From assembly GCA_030528485.1 (NCBI GenBank), contig JAUMYU010000002.1, positions 1 through 58,581 of the forward strand: 58,581 nucleotides of DNA. The letters are read 5' to 3'. The notes beneath the pieces were generated by a model that was not told the origin of the DNA, searched no databases, and saw only the letters and a program-made list of their open reading frames with translations. The DNA comes from Comamonadaceae bacterium (lineage in GTDB: Bacteria; Pseudomonadota; Gammaproteobacteria; Burkholderiales; Burkholderiaceae_C). Position 1 is the first letter of the stretch. Every line of letters begins with the position of its first letter. This document shows, piece by piece, positions 33,896 through 43,077 of this stretch. The translations under genes were made by a program, and so were the position numbers.

Positions 33896-35134
33896 TTAGC
33901 CACGCACATGAACCCGCGCAAACTTGCGCTTGCCCACCTGTACCACATAGGTTCCTGCCTCCAGCTTCAAGCCCCGGTCCCTGACCACACCGCCATCAAT
34001 ACGCACACCTGCGCCATCAATCAAGCGATTGGCCTCGCCGGTAGAAGCCGTCAGGCCCGCCATTTTCAATACCTGCCCCACCCCCAAAGGCGCGCCGCTC
34101 AGCTCGACATCGGGCAAATCCTCCGGGATACCGCCTTTGCTGCGATTGATGAAGTCCCGCTCGGCCGCATCCGCGGCCTGCACAGAGTGAAAACGCGAGG
34201 TAATTTCTTTGGCCAGCATCACCTTCGCCTCTTTGGGGTTGCGCCCTTGCGCCACCTCTTTCTTCAAAGCATCAATCGCATCCAAAGAACGGAAAGAGAG
34301 CAGCGTAAACCAATCCCACATCAGCTCATCCGAGATGGAAAGCACTTTGGCAAACATGCTATTGGCATCCTCAGTGATGCCAATGTAGTTGTTCTTGGAT
34401 TTGGACATTTTGTCCACCCCATCCAGGCCAACCAGCAAGGGCATCGTCAGCACGCATTGCGGCTCTTGCCCGTACTCCTGCTGCAAATGCCGCCCCATCA
34501 GCAAATTGAACTTTTGATCGGTGCCGCCCAGCTCCAAATCCGCCTTCAGCGCCACCGAGTCGTACCCTTGCATCAAGGGGTAGAGAAATTCGTGGATGCT
34601 GATGGACTGCCCGGCATGGAAGCGTTTGTGAAAATCATCGCGCTCCATCATGCGCGCCACGGTGTATTTCGCTGCCAGGGAAATCATGTCCGTCGCGCTC
34701 AGCTTGTCATTCCACTGGCTGTTGTAGCGAATCTCGGCCCGATCCAGATCCAGCACCAATCCCGCTTGCTGGTAATAAGTTTGCGCATTGGCCTCGATTT
34801 GTTCGGCCGTCAAGGGTGGCCGCGTCGTATTGCGCCCCGATGGGTCACCAATGCGCCCCGTGAAATCCCCAATCAGAAAAATGACCGTGTGCCCCAAGTC
34901 CTGCAATTGCCGCATCTTGTTGAGCACAACCGTGTGGCCCAAATGGATATCGGGCGCCGTAGGGTCCAAGCCCAATTTAATGCGCAGCGGCTGGCCCGAC
35001 GCCTGGGCACGCTGGAGCTTTTGCAACCAATCTGCCTGCGGCAGCAACTCCTGAACGCCCCGCATGGTCACGCGCATGGCCTCCTGCACGGCGTCGCTCA
35101 TAACGGGGGATGGGGGATTTTCAGAAGCAGGCAT
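33896..35134 (-). CDS. tyrS: Tyrosyl-tRNA synthetase (TyrRS)
   Basis: 412 residues of the TyrZ-like bacterial group. The class-I signature HIGH appears as HLGH ([17 protein letters not shown]), and KMSKSKNN is intact. Tyrosine-site residues lie in the [20 protein letters not shown] block. A C-terminal S4 RNA-binding domain is present ([16 protein letters not shown]). It charges tRNA-Tyr. It is divergent from the M23 peptidase, an arrangement common in Burkholderiales. Confidence 0.96.
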   Translation of the reverse strand: MPASENPPSPVMSDAVQEAMRVTMRGVQELLPQADWLQKLQRAQASGQPLRIKLGLDPTAPDIHLGHTVVLNKMRQLQDLGHTVIFLIGDFTGRIGDPSGRNTTRPPLTAEQIEANAQTYYQQAGLVLDLDRAEIRYNSQWNDKLSATDMISLAAKYTVARMMERDDFHKRFHAGQSISIHEFLYPLMQGYDSVALKADLELGGTDQKFNLLMGRHLQQEYGQEPQCVLTMPLLVGLDGVDKMSKSKNNYIGITEDANSMFAKVLSISDELMWDWFTLLSFRSLDAIDALKKEVAQGRNPKEAKVMLAKEITSRFHSVQAADAAERDFINRSKGGIPEDLPDVELSGAPLGVGQVLKMAGLTASTGEANRLIDGAGVRIDGGVVRDRGLKLEAGTYVVQVGKRKFARVHVRG

Positions 35135-35197
35135 AAGAAGGCGTTTTGGTCAAAAAATGCAGCTTTGGGCATGTGGACCAAAGCTTTGTAAAGCTGC

Positions 35198-35225
35198 TTG
35201 GCAGAAAAGCGTTTTTGACTATACT
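35198..35225 (+). promoter_or_regulatory. Strong sigma-70 promoter reading away from tyrS
   Basis: TTGGCA (35198-35203), a 16-bp spacer, then TATACT (35220-35225). The expected start of transcription is near 35232. It is the best promoter match in the window. Confidence 0.7.
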
Positions 35226-35231
35226 GCCAAG

Positions 35232-35415
35232 GTTTTTGCGAGCTTATTGTATGAAAGCTCAGGCTTTGCATAAGCAATGGCCGCATTTTTTTGTGATTTC
35301 GCCCAAGTTTGCAGTGATATCGTCCCTTGGCAATGTCAACGGGAGCGATGGAAAAGCGAGCGCAACAAGCATTTTCGGAGGGAGCACTCCCGCCTCGCCG
35401 GGAGTGCTTTTTATT
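35232..35415 (+). ncRNA. Candidate small RNA or attenuated leader upstream of the M23 peptidase
   Basis: From the strong promoter (35198-35225) to the perfect terminator (35383-35415) the transcript would be about 185 nt, all before the peptidase start. Small stems are visible (GAGCTT / AAGCTC at the 5' end; TCCC / GGGA near 35323-35344), and there are several GGA triplets in the 3' half. I do not recognise a known RNA family. It could also be a leader with conditional read-through into the peptidase. Confidence 0.45.
35383..35415 (+). terminator. Terminator 55 bp before the M23 peptidase start
   Basis: Perfect stem AGCACTCCCG (35383-35392) / CGGGAGTGCT (35399-35408), then TTTTATT. Confidence 0.88.
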
Positions 35416-35470
35416 GTGTTTGCGTGCATGCCGACACCTGCAAACTGAGGCCATCTGCCAGGACTTTCCC

Positions 35471-36949
35471 TTGAACTACGAGCAGCCTGAATCCCAACAT
35501 CCAGCAATGCCCATCGTCCAGGTCGAAAGCGAAGCGCCCCCGCCAGATGGCCTATCCGCCGCGTCATTGACGTCTTCGGCGAATACAGCAGATGATGCCC
35601 TCGCCCCTGAGCCGTCTGCTCCTGCACTTGCATCGGCGCCCCCCCGTTCCACCTCGAAATACCTGGCTGCCAGCCTTCTGGCCTTGCTGGGCGGCGGCGC
35701 TTTTGCCGTGGCCAATATGCAGCAAGTCGCCGATCAGCCCATCTTTCAGCGGCTGAGCAGTCACGACATCCCTTCGCTTGTCTCTGGTCGCAACTTGGCC
35801 AGCCTCGTGCCGGAAAAAGACCATTTCCTGCTCTATCGCAGCGCGCGCGTGCGGGCCAACGAAACCGCCGAGGGCCTGCTGGAGCGCCTGGGCATCAGCG
35901 ACCCTGCCGCGGCCACATTCCTGCGGCGCAACCCCCTCACGCACAAAAACCTCTGGGGCAGAAACGGGCGCTTCGTTACAGTCGAAGCCAACGCCGATCA
36001 TGAGCTCGTGCGGCTGACAGCCCGCTGGGTAACCGATAGCGACAGCGCGGATTTTCAGCGCCTGGTAGTCAGCCGCGATGAGGACGGCCAGTTCACCGCC
36101 GTGCTGGAAAAAGGCCAGCTCAAGAAAAACGTGCGCATGGCCTCAGGGAAAATCCAAAGCTCCTTGTTCGCCGCCACCGATGCGGTCAACCTGCCCGATC
36201 CCGTCGCCGTGCAAATCGCTGAAATGTTCTCTACCGATGTGGACTTTCACAAGGATTTGCGCAAAGGTGATCGCTTCACCGTCGTGTACGAAACGCTGGA
36301 GGCCGACGGCGAACCTTTGCGCAGCGGCCGCGTTCTCAGCGCCGAATTCGTCAACAAAGGCAAGGCCTACCAGGCGCTGTGGTTCCAGGAAGACGAAAAC
36401 GCCAAAGGAGCGCACTACGCGCTCGATGGCTCCAACCTGCGCCGCGCCTTTCTGGCATCGCCGCTGGAGTTTTCGCGCGTCTCCAGCAGCTTTGGCAGCC
36501 GGTTCCATCCCATTAAAAAGACTTGGCGCAACCACAATGGCATCGACTACGCAGCCCGCCCCGGCACACCCATCCGCAGCGTGGGCGATGGCGTGGTGCA
36601 GGAATCGAAATGGAGCGATAGCTACGGCAACGTCGTCTATATCGACCACGGCGAAGGCCAGGTCACCGTATATGCCCACATGACGCGCCGCGATGTGCAA
36701 AAGGGCGACAAGGTCAGCCAGGGCCAATTCATCGGCACCGTAGGATCCACGGGCATGTCCACCGGGCCGCATTTGCATTTTGAGTTCCGCGTCCATGGCG
36801 AATTCAAAGACCCGCAAATCATCGCCCAGGGCAGCGCCGCCGCCGCCCCCATCACCAAGAAAATCCGCGAACGCTTTGACACCCTGGCCGCCGAGGCGCG
36901 CCTGAATTTCGAGCACGCCCCCTTGATGACGCAAGCCAGCGCCGAGTAA
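35471..36949 (+). CDS. M23-family peptidoglycan endopeptidase, membrane-anchored
   Basis: 492 residues from TTG at 35471, chosen because AGGA lies seven bases before it; the next ATG (35507) has no ribosome site. One membrane span near residues 58-80 (LAASLLALLGGGAFAVANM) is followed by a LysM/OapA-like region (ETAEGLLERLGISDPAAATF). The C-terminal LytM domain has RFHPIKKTWRNHNGIDYAA, YAHM and GPHLHFEFR, the zinc ligands of an active M23 enzyme. It likely cuts peptide crosslinks during growth or division. A promoter and terminator lie just upstream, so expression may depend on read-through. Confidence 0.88.
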   Translation: MNYEQPESQHPAMPIVQVESEAPPPDGLSAASLTSSANTADDALAPEPSAPALASAPPRSTSKYLAASLLALLGGGAFAVANMQQVADQPIFQRLSSHDIPSLVSGRNLASLVPEKDHFLLYRSARVRANETAEGLLERLGISDPAAATFLRRNPLTHKNLWGRNGRFVTVEANADHELVRLTARWVTDSDSADFQRLVVSRDEDGQFTAVLEKGQLKKNVRMASGKIQSSLFAATDAVNLPDPVAVQIAEMFSTDVDFHKDLRKGDRFTVVYETLEADGEPLRSGRVLSAEFVNKGKAYQALWFQEDENAKGAHYALDGSNLRRAFLASPLEFSRVSSSFGSRFHPIKKTWRNHNGIDYAARPGTPIRSVGDGVVQESKWSDSYGNVVYIDHGEGQVTVYAHMTRRDVQKGDKVSQGQFIGTVGSTGMSTGPHLHFEFRVHGEFKDPQIIAQGSAAAAPITKKIRERFDTLAAEARLNFEHAPLMTQASAE

Positions 36950-36981
36950 CGCGGGCGCCCTGCCTCAGACCATTGCACACG

Positions 36982-37009
36982 AAAAAGGTCGGCTCCAGCC
37001 GACCTTTTT
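36982..37009. terminator. Terminator after the M23 peptidase
   Basis: AAAAAGGTCGGC (36982-36993) / GCCGACCTTTTT (36998-37009), loop TCCA. It is usable in both directions and directly abuts repeat copy 11. Confidence 0.93.
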
Positions 37010-37010
37010 T

Positions 37011-37086
37011 ATAAATCAAAAGGAAATAAAATACCCATGTTTCGGCAACATGGGCAATATCACAAATTTCTCATGATTTGAAATCA
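37011..37086. repeat. AT-rich intergenic repeat, copy 11
   Basis: ATAAATCAAAAGGAAATAAA at the left, perfect inner hairpin CCCATGTT / AACATGGG around TCGGC, right end TGATTTGAAATCA. Its last three bases are the stop codon of the gene on the minus strand. Confidence 0.9.
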
Positions 37087-37593
37087 AGACACACCTTGCG
37101 TACCGATGCGCCCATACGTGTCCTCAAAGCGCACGATATCGTCCTCGCCCAGGTAGCTGCCCGATTGCACTTCGATGATCTCCAGCGGCACCTTGCCCGG
37201 ATTGCGCAGCCGGTGCACATTGCCCAAGGGGATGTAGGTGGATTGGTTTTCTGTCAGCAGCGTGACTTTGTCGCCGTTGGTAACTTCCGCCGTGCCGCTG
37301 ACCACCACCCAATGCTCCGCGCGATGGTGGTGCATTTGCAGGCTGAGCGAGGCGCCGGGGTTGACCACGATGCGCTTGACTTGAAAGCGCGCGCCCACGT
37401 CCAGGCTGTCGTACCAGCCCCAGGGCCGGTGCACCTTGCGATGGGTATCCGCCAGCCCCTGGCCCGCTTGCCTGCCCTGGCGCAGCGCGCCAACGATTTT
37501 CTTGACCTCTTGCGCGCGGCTTTTATCGGCCACCAGCACGGCATCGGGCGTCTCCACCACCACCACATCCTGCAAGCCCACGCCGGCAATCAA
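37084..37593 (-). pseudogene. Truncated ManC/AlgA: mannose-6-phosphate isomerase cupin part only
   Basis: 169 codons match the C-terminal third of bifunctional mannose-1-phosphate guanylyltransferase/mannose-6-phosphate isomerase (usual length about 480): IAGVGLQDVVVVETPDAVLV, RPWGWYDSLD, LQMHHHRAEHWVVVSG, LLTENQSTYIPLGNVHRL and EIIEVQSGSYLGEDDI. Similarity continues in frame upstream to about 37635 ([14 protein letters not shown]), where hrcA begins on the other strand. The guanylyltransferase domain is missing. There is no ATG or ribosome site; only TTG at 37591-37593 could start it. Either a dead remnant or a surviving stand-alone cupin isomerase. Confidence 0.75.
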
Positions 37594-37640
37594 GCGACCG
37601 CTGGAAAACAGCAGCGTGCCGCAATCGATAAAATCCGCGC

Positions 37641-38669
37641 ATGCTGGATGAACGCGCCAAGGTTCTGCTGACCACTCTGATCGAACGCTATATCGAAGAC
37701 GGGCAACCCGTAGGTTCGCGCACGCTTGCCAAGTCCTCCGGGCTGGAGCTTTCGGCGGCCACCATCCGCAACGTCATGGCCGATCTGGAGGACTTGGGCC
37801 TGGTCGCCAGCCCCCACACTTCGGCCGGGCGCGTGCCCACCCCCAAGGGCTATCGCCTGTTCGTCGATGGCCTGATGACGGTGCAGCGCGAGCAACTGCC
37901 CGCCGCGCACCTGCACACGCCCCACGCTCCCCAGCTCTCGCCCGATCAGCCCCAGCGCGTGATCGCCAACGCGGCGCAAATGCTTTCGGACATGTCGCAA
38001 TTCGTCGGCGTGGTGGTGGCGCCGCAGAAAAGCAGCGTTTTCCACCACATCGAGTTTTTGCGCCTCTCTGCGCAGCGCGTGCTGGTGATTTTGGTTTCGC
38101 CCGATGGCAATGTGCAAAACAAGGTGGTGCTCACCGATGCCGACATCGCGCCAGAGCATTTGCTGCAAGCGAGCAATTACCTCAACGCCCACTACTGCGG
38201 GCTGACCATCGACCAGGTGCGCGAGCGCCTGCGCCGCGAAATCGACCGCCTGCGCGCCGAAATCGCCTCGCTGATGGAAGCGGCCATTGGCGAGCCTGCC
38301 GACGCGGGCGAAGACGCGCAGCAAGACGTCGTCATCTCCGGCGAGCGCAACCTGCTGGCAGTGAGCGATTTCTCCCGCGATATGGACAGCATCCGCCGCG
38401 CTTTCGATCTGTTCGAGCAGAAAAGCCAAATCCTGCAACTGCTCGACGTTACCGGCCAAGCCCAGGGCGTGAAAATCTACATCGGCGGCGAAAGCCACAT
38501 CGTGCCTGTTTCGGAGCTTTCCGTCGTCAGCGCGCCTTACGAAGTCGATGGCCAAATCGTCGGCACACTGGGCGTGATCGGCCCCACGCGCATGCCCTAC
38601 GAACGCATGGTGCATATCGTGGACATCACCTCGCGCCTGCTGACCAACGCTTTGAGCCACCCCAAATAA
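37641..38669 (+). CDS. hrcA: Heat-inducible transcription repressor HrcA
   Basis: 342 residues. The N-terminal winged helix ([52 protein letters not shown]) is followed by the HrcA core ([14 protein letters not shown] [30 protein letters not shown]) and a C-terminal [17 protein letters not shown] motif. It represses chaperone genes through CIRCE elements. TAAAAT 13 bp before the ATG suggests a promoter with a very short leader. Its start overlaps the decayed 5' end of the manC remnant. No chaperone gene is adjacent. Confidence 0.95.
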   Translation: MLDERAKVLLTTLIERYIEDGQPVGSRTLAKSSGLELSAATIRNVMADLEDLGLVASPHTSAGRVPTPKGYRLFVDGLMTVQREQLPAAHLHTPHAPQLSPDQPQRVIANAAQMLSDMSQFVGVVVAPQKSSVFHHIEFLRLSAQRVLVILVSPDGNVQNKVVLTDADIAPEHLLQASNYLNAHYCGLTIDQVRERLRREIDRLRAEIASLMEAAIGEPADAGEDAQQDVVISGERNLLAVSDFSRDMDSIRRAFDLFEQKSQILQLLDVTGQAQGVKIYIGGESHIVPVSELSVVSAPYEVDGQIVGTLGVIGPTRMPYERMVHIVDITSRLLTNALSHPK

Positions 38670-38680
38670 CGCCTGCACCC

Positions 38681-39094
38681 ATGCCCCCGAACGACGACCC
38701 CATCATCGACGCCGCGCCTGCCCGCAACATCGATCCGGAAACCCTTGATGGCCTGCGGCTGCTGAGCTGGATCAGCTATGGCATGCACCTGGCCGTGGCC
38801 ATTTGCGCCGTGGCGCCCGGGCTGGAGCCCAGCATGGTGCTGCTGCTGTTGGCGCTGGTGCTGGATCTGGTCAAGCGCGACGATGCCCTGGGCGCCTGGC
38901 AGTACAGCCATTTCGACTGGCGCATCCGCAGCGTTGGCTGGGCCATCGTCTGGTACGCCCTCACCTCGCCCCTGTACCTGCTGCTTTACGCGCCCGGCAA
39001 AATCGCCTGGTTCTTCGTCTCGCTATGGTTTTTGGCGCGCATCATCAAAGGCATGAGCGCCATGAACCAGCAGCAACCGGTCGGGAACGCTTAA
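38681..39094 (+). CDS. Small DUF4870-like membrane protein
   Basis: 137 residues with about three hydrophobic segments (LSWISYGMHLAVAICAVAPG; MVLLLLALVLDLVKRDDA; WAIVWYALTSPLYLLLYA plus WFFVSLWFLARIIKGM). The motif VKRDDALGAWQYSHFDWRIR, with conserved SHFxWQIRT-like spacing, matches the DUF4870-type inner-membrane family common in Burkholderiales. It lies 11 bp after hrcA and is probably co-transcribed. The function is unknown. Confidence 0.78.
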   Translation: MPPNDDPIIDAAPARNIDPETLDGLRLLSWISYGMHLAVAICAVAPGLEPSMVLLLLALVLDLVKRDDALGAWQYSHFDWRIRSVGWAIVWYALTSPLYLLLYAPGKIAWFFVSLWFLARIIKGMSAMNQQQPVGNA

Positions 39095-39201
39095 AGCCTG
39101 TTACGCACCGCGCCGTTTGGGAGGAACAAACAACGGCACGGCCTTCGCGCAATCTTCTCTGCCAAGGTAATTGCGCACCACCACCAACCTGAGAAGAAAA
39201 G

Positions 39202-40227
39202 ATGGACAAAAAGAAAAAACACACCATCAACCTCGCCCTGCAAGGCGGCGGCTCGCATGGCGCATTCACCTGGGGCGTGCTCGACGCCCTGCTGGAGGAC
39301 GGCCGCCTGCGCTTTGACGGCATCAGCGGCACCAGCGCTGGCGCCATGAATGCCACCGTGCTGGCCAGCGGCTTTGCCGCCGCTGCCCAACTGGGCCTGC
39401 CGGCAGAGCAAGCCCGGCAAAAAGGGCGCGAGCTGGCGCGGCAAGCCCTGCGCAAATTCTGGGAGGCCGTCGGCACGCTGGGCACTTTTTTTGCCGCCAC
39501 CCCTTCCAACGTTGCCGCGCAATGGATGCCCTGGCTCAAGCCCTTCATGGCCCCCTCGCTCACGCCTGCGCAGAGCAACCCGATGGACATCAACCCGCTG
39601 CGCTCCCTGCTCAGGCAAAACGTGGACTTTCAAGCCATCGCACGCCACCAGGGCAAAGGGCTGGTGCCACGCCTGTTCATTGGCGCCACCAACGTGCGCA
39701 CCGGGCGCAGCAAAGTCTTTCAAGACGATGAAATCACGCTGGACGCCCTCATGGCCTCGGCCTGCTTGCCCCAAATCTTCAACGCCGTGGAAATTGATGG
39801 CGAGCACTACTGGGATGGCGGCTACTCCGGCAACCCCGCCATCTACCCCTTGATTTACAACACCAAAAGCGACGACGTGCTGCTAGTGCAAATCAACCCC
39901 ATCGAAACCGGCGCGATGCCCCAGACCATGTCGGAAATCCAGGAGCGCATCAACGAAGTCACCTTCAACTCCAGCCTGCTGGCCGAGCTGCGCGCCATTG
40001 AGTTCGTGCGTCGCCTGCTGAGCGAAGGCCGCCTGGACGACTCGCGCTACAAAGACATGCACATGCACCGCATCGACGGCGGCGCCTTTTTGCAAACCTT
40101 TGGCAGCGACAGCAAACTGCGCGCCGACATCGGCTTTTTGCACAAGCTCTTTGCCGGCGGTCGCGCCTGTGCCGAGCAATGGCTGGGCACCCACCGCAGC
40201 GATTTGGGCGTGCGCTCCACGCTGTGA
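39202..40227 (+). CDS. Patatin-like phospholipase
   Basis: 341 residues. The glycine-rich oxyanion motif is GGGSHGAF (15-22), the nucleophile Ser45 is in GTSAG and the catalytic Asp in YWDGGYSGN (DGG, near 203). It acts on acyl esters by a Ser-Asp dyad. There is no signal peptide, so it is cytoplasmic or membrane-associated. The C-terminal third (ELRAIEFVRRLLSEGRLDDS; MHMHRIDGGAFLQTFG) matches the long bacterial patatin group often near PHA or fatty-acid genes. GAGAAG precedes the ATG. Confidence 0.9.
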   Translation: MDKKKKHTINLALQGGGSHGAFTWGVLDALLEDGRLRFDGISGTSAGAMNATVLASGFAAAAQLGLPAEQARQKGRELARQALRKFWEAVGTLGTFFAATPSNVAAQWMPWLKPFMAPSLTPAQSNPMDINPLRSLLRQNVDFQAIARHQGKGLVPRLFIGATNVRTGRSKVFQDDEITLDALMASACLPQIFNAVEIDGEHYWDGGYSGNPAIYPLIYNTKSDDVLLVQINPIETGAMPQTMSEIQERINEVTFNSSLLAELRAIEFVRRLLSEGRLDDSRYKDMHMHRIDGGAFLQTFGSDSKLRADIGFLHKLFAGGRACAEQWLGTHRSDLGVRSTL

Positions 40228-40268
40228 GCGCCCGTGCCAGCAACCCGTTCGGGCACGCTCCAAAGAAA

Positions 40269-40345
40269 TCCAATCAAAAGAAAAATCACTCTATACCCAA
40301 CATGCCAAAACAAGGTAATTTTATTTCCTTTTGATTGATAAAATA
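40269..40345. repeat. AT-rich intergenic repeat, copy 12
   Basis: CAATCAAAAG (40271-40280) / CTTTTGATTG (40328-40337), perfect over 10 bp, with core ATGCCAAAACAAGGT and right end GATAAAAT. Confidence 0.9.
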
Positions 40346-40418
40346 ACCACACCCCCCTGCCACGCCCCAACGCTTTAGCCGCAGCGCCCCTGCAAACCCC
40401 GCAAAATACCGTCCCCAG

Positions 40419-40450
40419 GCATGGCCCGCACAAGCGGGCCATGCTCTTTT
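40419..40450 (+). terminator. Terminator hairpin 35 bp upstream of argA
   Basis: Perfect 11-bp stem GCATGGCCCGC (40419-40429) / GCGGGCCATGC (40434-40444), then TCTTTT. No promoter is visible between it and argA, so it may be an attenuator. Confidence 0.85.
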
Positions 40451-40484
40451 GCAACCTCGACCTCCCCCACCACTGCCACGCACC

Positions 40485-41828
40485 ATGTCCGTCTTCAACT
40501 TCACCTTCGTCCCGTGGTTTCGCTCGGTTGCGCCCTATATCCACAAATTCCGCAACCAAACCTTTGTCGTCGGCGTATGCGGCGAAGCCATTGCCGCAGG
40601 CAAGCTGCAAAACCTGGTGCAAGACCTGGCCCTGCTGCACAGCATGGGCTTGAAAATCGTCCTCGTGCACGGCTTTCGCCCGCAAGTCAACGAGCAACTG
40701 CTGGCCAAAGGTCACCAGCCGCGCTACTACAAAGGCCACCGCATCACCGACCCAGCCGCGCTGGACGCCGCGCAGGAAGCCGCCGGGCAATTGCGCTTCG
40801 AGATCGAAGCCTGCTTCAGCCAGGGCCTGCCCAACACGCCCATGGCCGGCTCCAAAATCCGCGTCATCTCCGGCAACTTCATCACCGCCCGGCCCATGGG
40901 CATTCTGGACGGGGTGGACTTTCAGCACACCGGCAAGGTGCGCAAAATCGACGTGGACGGCATGCGCCATGCGCTGGAGATCGACTCCATCGTGCTGCTC
41001 TCGCCCTTTGGCTTCTCGCCCACGGGCGAGGCCTTCAACCTGGCGATGGAGGAAGTGGCCAGCTCCATTGCCATCGCCCTCAAGGCCGACAAACTGCTGT
41101 TCGTCAGCGAAGTGCCCGGCATCCGCGAAAAACCGCAAGCCGCGCCTGGCGAAGACAACCCCATCGTCACCGAAATGACGCTGGCCGACGCGCGCGAGCT
41201 GCTGAAAAACACGCCCGAGGCCGAGCAGCCCACCGACGCTGGCTTTTATCTCAAATACTGCATCAAAGCCTGCGAAGGCGGCGTCGAGCGCAGCCACATC
41301 ATCCCCTTTGCGGTCGATGGCTCCATCCTGCTGGAAATCTACGTGCACGACGGCATCGGCACCATGGTGGTGGACGAGCGGCTGGAGGAAGTGCGCCAAG
41401 CCACCGCCGACGACGTGGGCGGCATCCTGCAACTGATCGAGCCGTTTGAAAACGACGGCACGCTGGTGCGCCGCAGCCGCACCGAGATCGAGCGCGACAT
41501 CGCCAGCTACACCATCATCGAGCACGACGGCGTGATTTTCGGCTGCGCCGCTCTCTACCCCTACCCCGAAGCGGGCACGGGCGAAATGGCCGCCGTCACC
41601 GTCTCGCCCCACGTGCAAGGCCAGGGCGACGGCGAAAAGCTGCTGCGCCGCATCGAGCAGCGCGCCCGCGCGCTGGGGCTGAAAAGCATTTTCGTGCTGA
41701 CCACGCGCACCATGCACTGGTTCATCAAGCGCGGCTTTGAAGCCGTCGATCCCGACTGGCTGCCCCAGGCGCGCAAAGACCAATACAACTGGGATCGCAA
41801 AAGCCGCGTGCTGGTCAAAAAGCTGTGA
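40485..41828 (+). CDS. argA: N-acetylglutamate synthase
   Basis: 447 residues. An N-terminal amino-acid-kinase-like domain (about 1-290; VVGVCGEAIAAGKLQNLVQDLALLHSMG, LVHGFRPQVNEQL, ISGNFITARPMG) is joined to a C-terminal GNAT acetyltransferase (about 300-447; VTVSPHVQGQGDGEKLLRRIEQRARALGL, FVLTTRTMHWFIKRGFE). It makes N-acetylglutamate, the first step of arginine synthesis, and is normally inhibited by arginine at the kinase-like domain. A terminator hairpin 35 bp upstream may regulate it. Confidence 0.95.
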   Translation: MSVFNFTFVPWFRSVAPYIHKFRNQTFVVGVCGEAIAAGKLQNLVQDLALLHSMGLKIVLVHGFRPQVNEQLLAKGHQPRYYKGHRITDPAALDAAQEAAGQLRFEIEACFSQGLPNTPMAGSKIRVISGNFITARPMGILDGVDFQHTGKVRKIDVDGMRHALEIDSIVLLSPFGFSPTGEAFNLAMEEVASSIAIALKADKLLFVSEVPGIREKPQAAPGEDNPIVTEMTLADARELLKNTPEAEQPTDAGFYLKYCIKACEGGVERSHIIPFAVDGSILLEIYVHDGIGTMVVDERLEEVRQATADDVGGILQLIEPFENDGTLVRRSRTEIERDIASYTIIEHDGVIFGCAALYPYPEAGTGEMAAVTVSPHVQGQGDGEKLLRRIEQRARALGLKSIFVLTTRTMHWFIKRGFEAVDPDWLPQARKDQYNWDRKSRVLVKKL

Positions 41829-41857
41829 CGCACCCGCGCTCTAACCCTTCACCAAAA

Positions 41858-41937
41858 ATACAAATCAAGATAGAAATGAAATAAACACAGTGTTGCCAAA
41901 ACAGGCCATTTTCATTTCTCTTGATTTACAAAAATCA
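41858..41937. repeat. AT-rich intergenic repeat, copy 13
   Basis: AAATCAAGA-TAGAAATGAAAT is mirrored by ATTTTCATTTCTCTTGATTT, with core TTGCCAAAACAGGCC. The change AAAG to AAGA in the left arm is matched in the right arm (TCTTGATT). It ends at the nusB stop codon. Confidence 0.9.
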
Positions 41938-42498
41938 GCCCCGCTGCGCCGCCAGCTCCTCTGGGCGCAGCACCGGCGCCAAGGCGTGCAAAACAGCGTT
42001 GACGTATTTATGGCCGTCCGTGCCGCCAAAGGATTTGGCCAGCTCCACGTATTCGTTGATGACGACCTTCCACGGTACGTCCGGCTCATGGCGGTATTCG
42101 TACACCCCCAGCCACATGGTGGCGCGCTCGATGGGCGAGATTTCGGCCAGCGGGCGGTCGAGCACCGGCTCGATGGCCGCATCCAGCCACTGGGCCTCAT
42201 CAATGCAGCCGTACAACAGCCGGTCGTACAGCACCGAATCGGCTTTGTGAAAGCCGCTGAGCTGGCGCGTGAACATGTCGATGGCGCGCGCTTCGTTCTT
42301 GCCCACAATGTGCTGGTACAGCGCCTGCAAGGCGAATTCGCGGGCGCGGCTGCGGGCGCTTTTCTTGCTGCTGGGGCGCGGCGCACGCGGCATGGCTTTG
42401 TCCGTATCCGCTTTGCCCACTTTGCCCGCCTCGCCCGGGGCCTGGGGTGCGAAGCCCGCCGCGTCGGCGCGCTCAGGGTGATCGGCAGGCATGCTCAT
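41935..42498 (-). CDS. nusB: Transcription antitermination factor NusB
   Basis: 187 residues. The helical NusB domain covers about 45-180 ([54 protein letters not shown] and [11 protein letters not shown]). It binds boxA with NusE during rRNA transcription. The extra N-terminal 45 residues are Pro/Ala-rich. The ATG overlaps the ribH stop by ATGA. It is last in the ribB-ribH-nusB set, a conserved bacterial gene order. Confidence 0.95.
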   Translation of the reverse strand: MSMPADHPERADAAGFAPQAPGEAGKVGKADTDKAMPRAPRPSSKKSARSRAREFALQALYQHIVGKNEARAIDMFTRQLSGFHKADSVLYDRLLYGCIDEAQWLDAAIEPVLDRPLAEISPIERATMWLGVYEYRHEPDVPWKVVINEYVELAKSFGGTDGHKYVNAVLHALAPVLRPEELAAQRG

Positions 42499-43001
42499 AC
42501 GCCCCCATCCACCATGCCGCTGGCCTCTGCGGCTTGCAGATAAACCGCGTTGCACAACTGGGCCATTTCCACCGCCACGCGGGCGGCGTCGCGGCCTTTC
42601 TCCTCCTGGCGGGCCTGGGCTTGGGCCAGGTTCTCCACCGTCAAAATGGCGTTGGCAATGGGGATATCCAAATCCAGCCCCACGCGCGTCACGCCCGCGC
42701 CCGATTCATTGGCCACCAATTCGAAGTGATAAGTCTCGCCACGGATGATGCAGCCCAGGGCGATGGCGGCGTCGTAATCGTCTGCGCTCAGCAGGGCTTG
42801 CAGAGCGATCGGCACTTCCAGCGCGCCGGGGACGGTGACGTGGGTGATATCACCTTCCGCCACGCCCAGAGCCAGCAGCTCGGCGCGGGCGGCGGCATAC
42901 AGGGCGTTGGTGATGTCTTCATTGAAGCGCGCCTGCACGATGGCAATGCGCATGGCTTCACCCTGCAATTGCGGGGCGGCGCCTTTGTTGGCGTGGAGCA
43001 T
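42495..43001 (-). CDS. ribH: 6,7-dimethyl-8-ribityllumazine synthase
   Basis: 168 residues. Motifs are [49 protein letters not shown] and [10 protein letters not shown]. It makes the lumazine precursor of riboflavin. AAGGA lies eight bases before the ATG at 43001. It is 76 bp downstream of ribB and overlaps nusB by 4 bp. Confidence 0.96.
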   Translation of the reverse strand: MLHANKGAAPQLQGEAMRIAIVQARFNEDITNALYAAARAELLALGVAEGDITHVTVPGALEVPIALQALLSADDYDAAIALGCIIRGETYHFELVANESGAGVTRVGLDLDIPIANAILTVENLAQAQARQEEKGRDAARVAVEMAQLCNAVYLQAAEASGMVDGGV

Positions 43002-43077
43002 GAGGGAGTCCTTGAATGGGGGGAACAAAAACAGCCGGGCTTGCACGGCCTGGCTGCGAAGGGGGTTGAAGCCGCGC

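Noticed and set aside
35383..35408. CIRCE-like operator (AGCACTC...GAGTGCT) near hrcA
   Set aside because: The spacer is 12 bp rather than the 9 bp of CIRCE, the stem is longer and perfect, and a T run follows. It is better read as a terminator.
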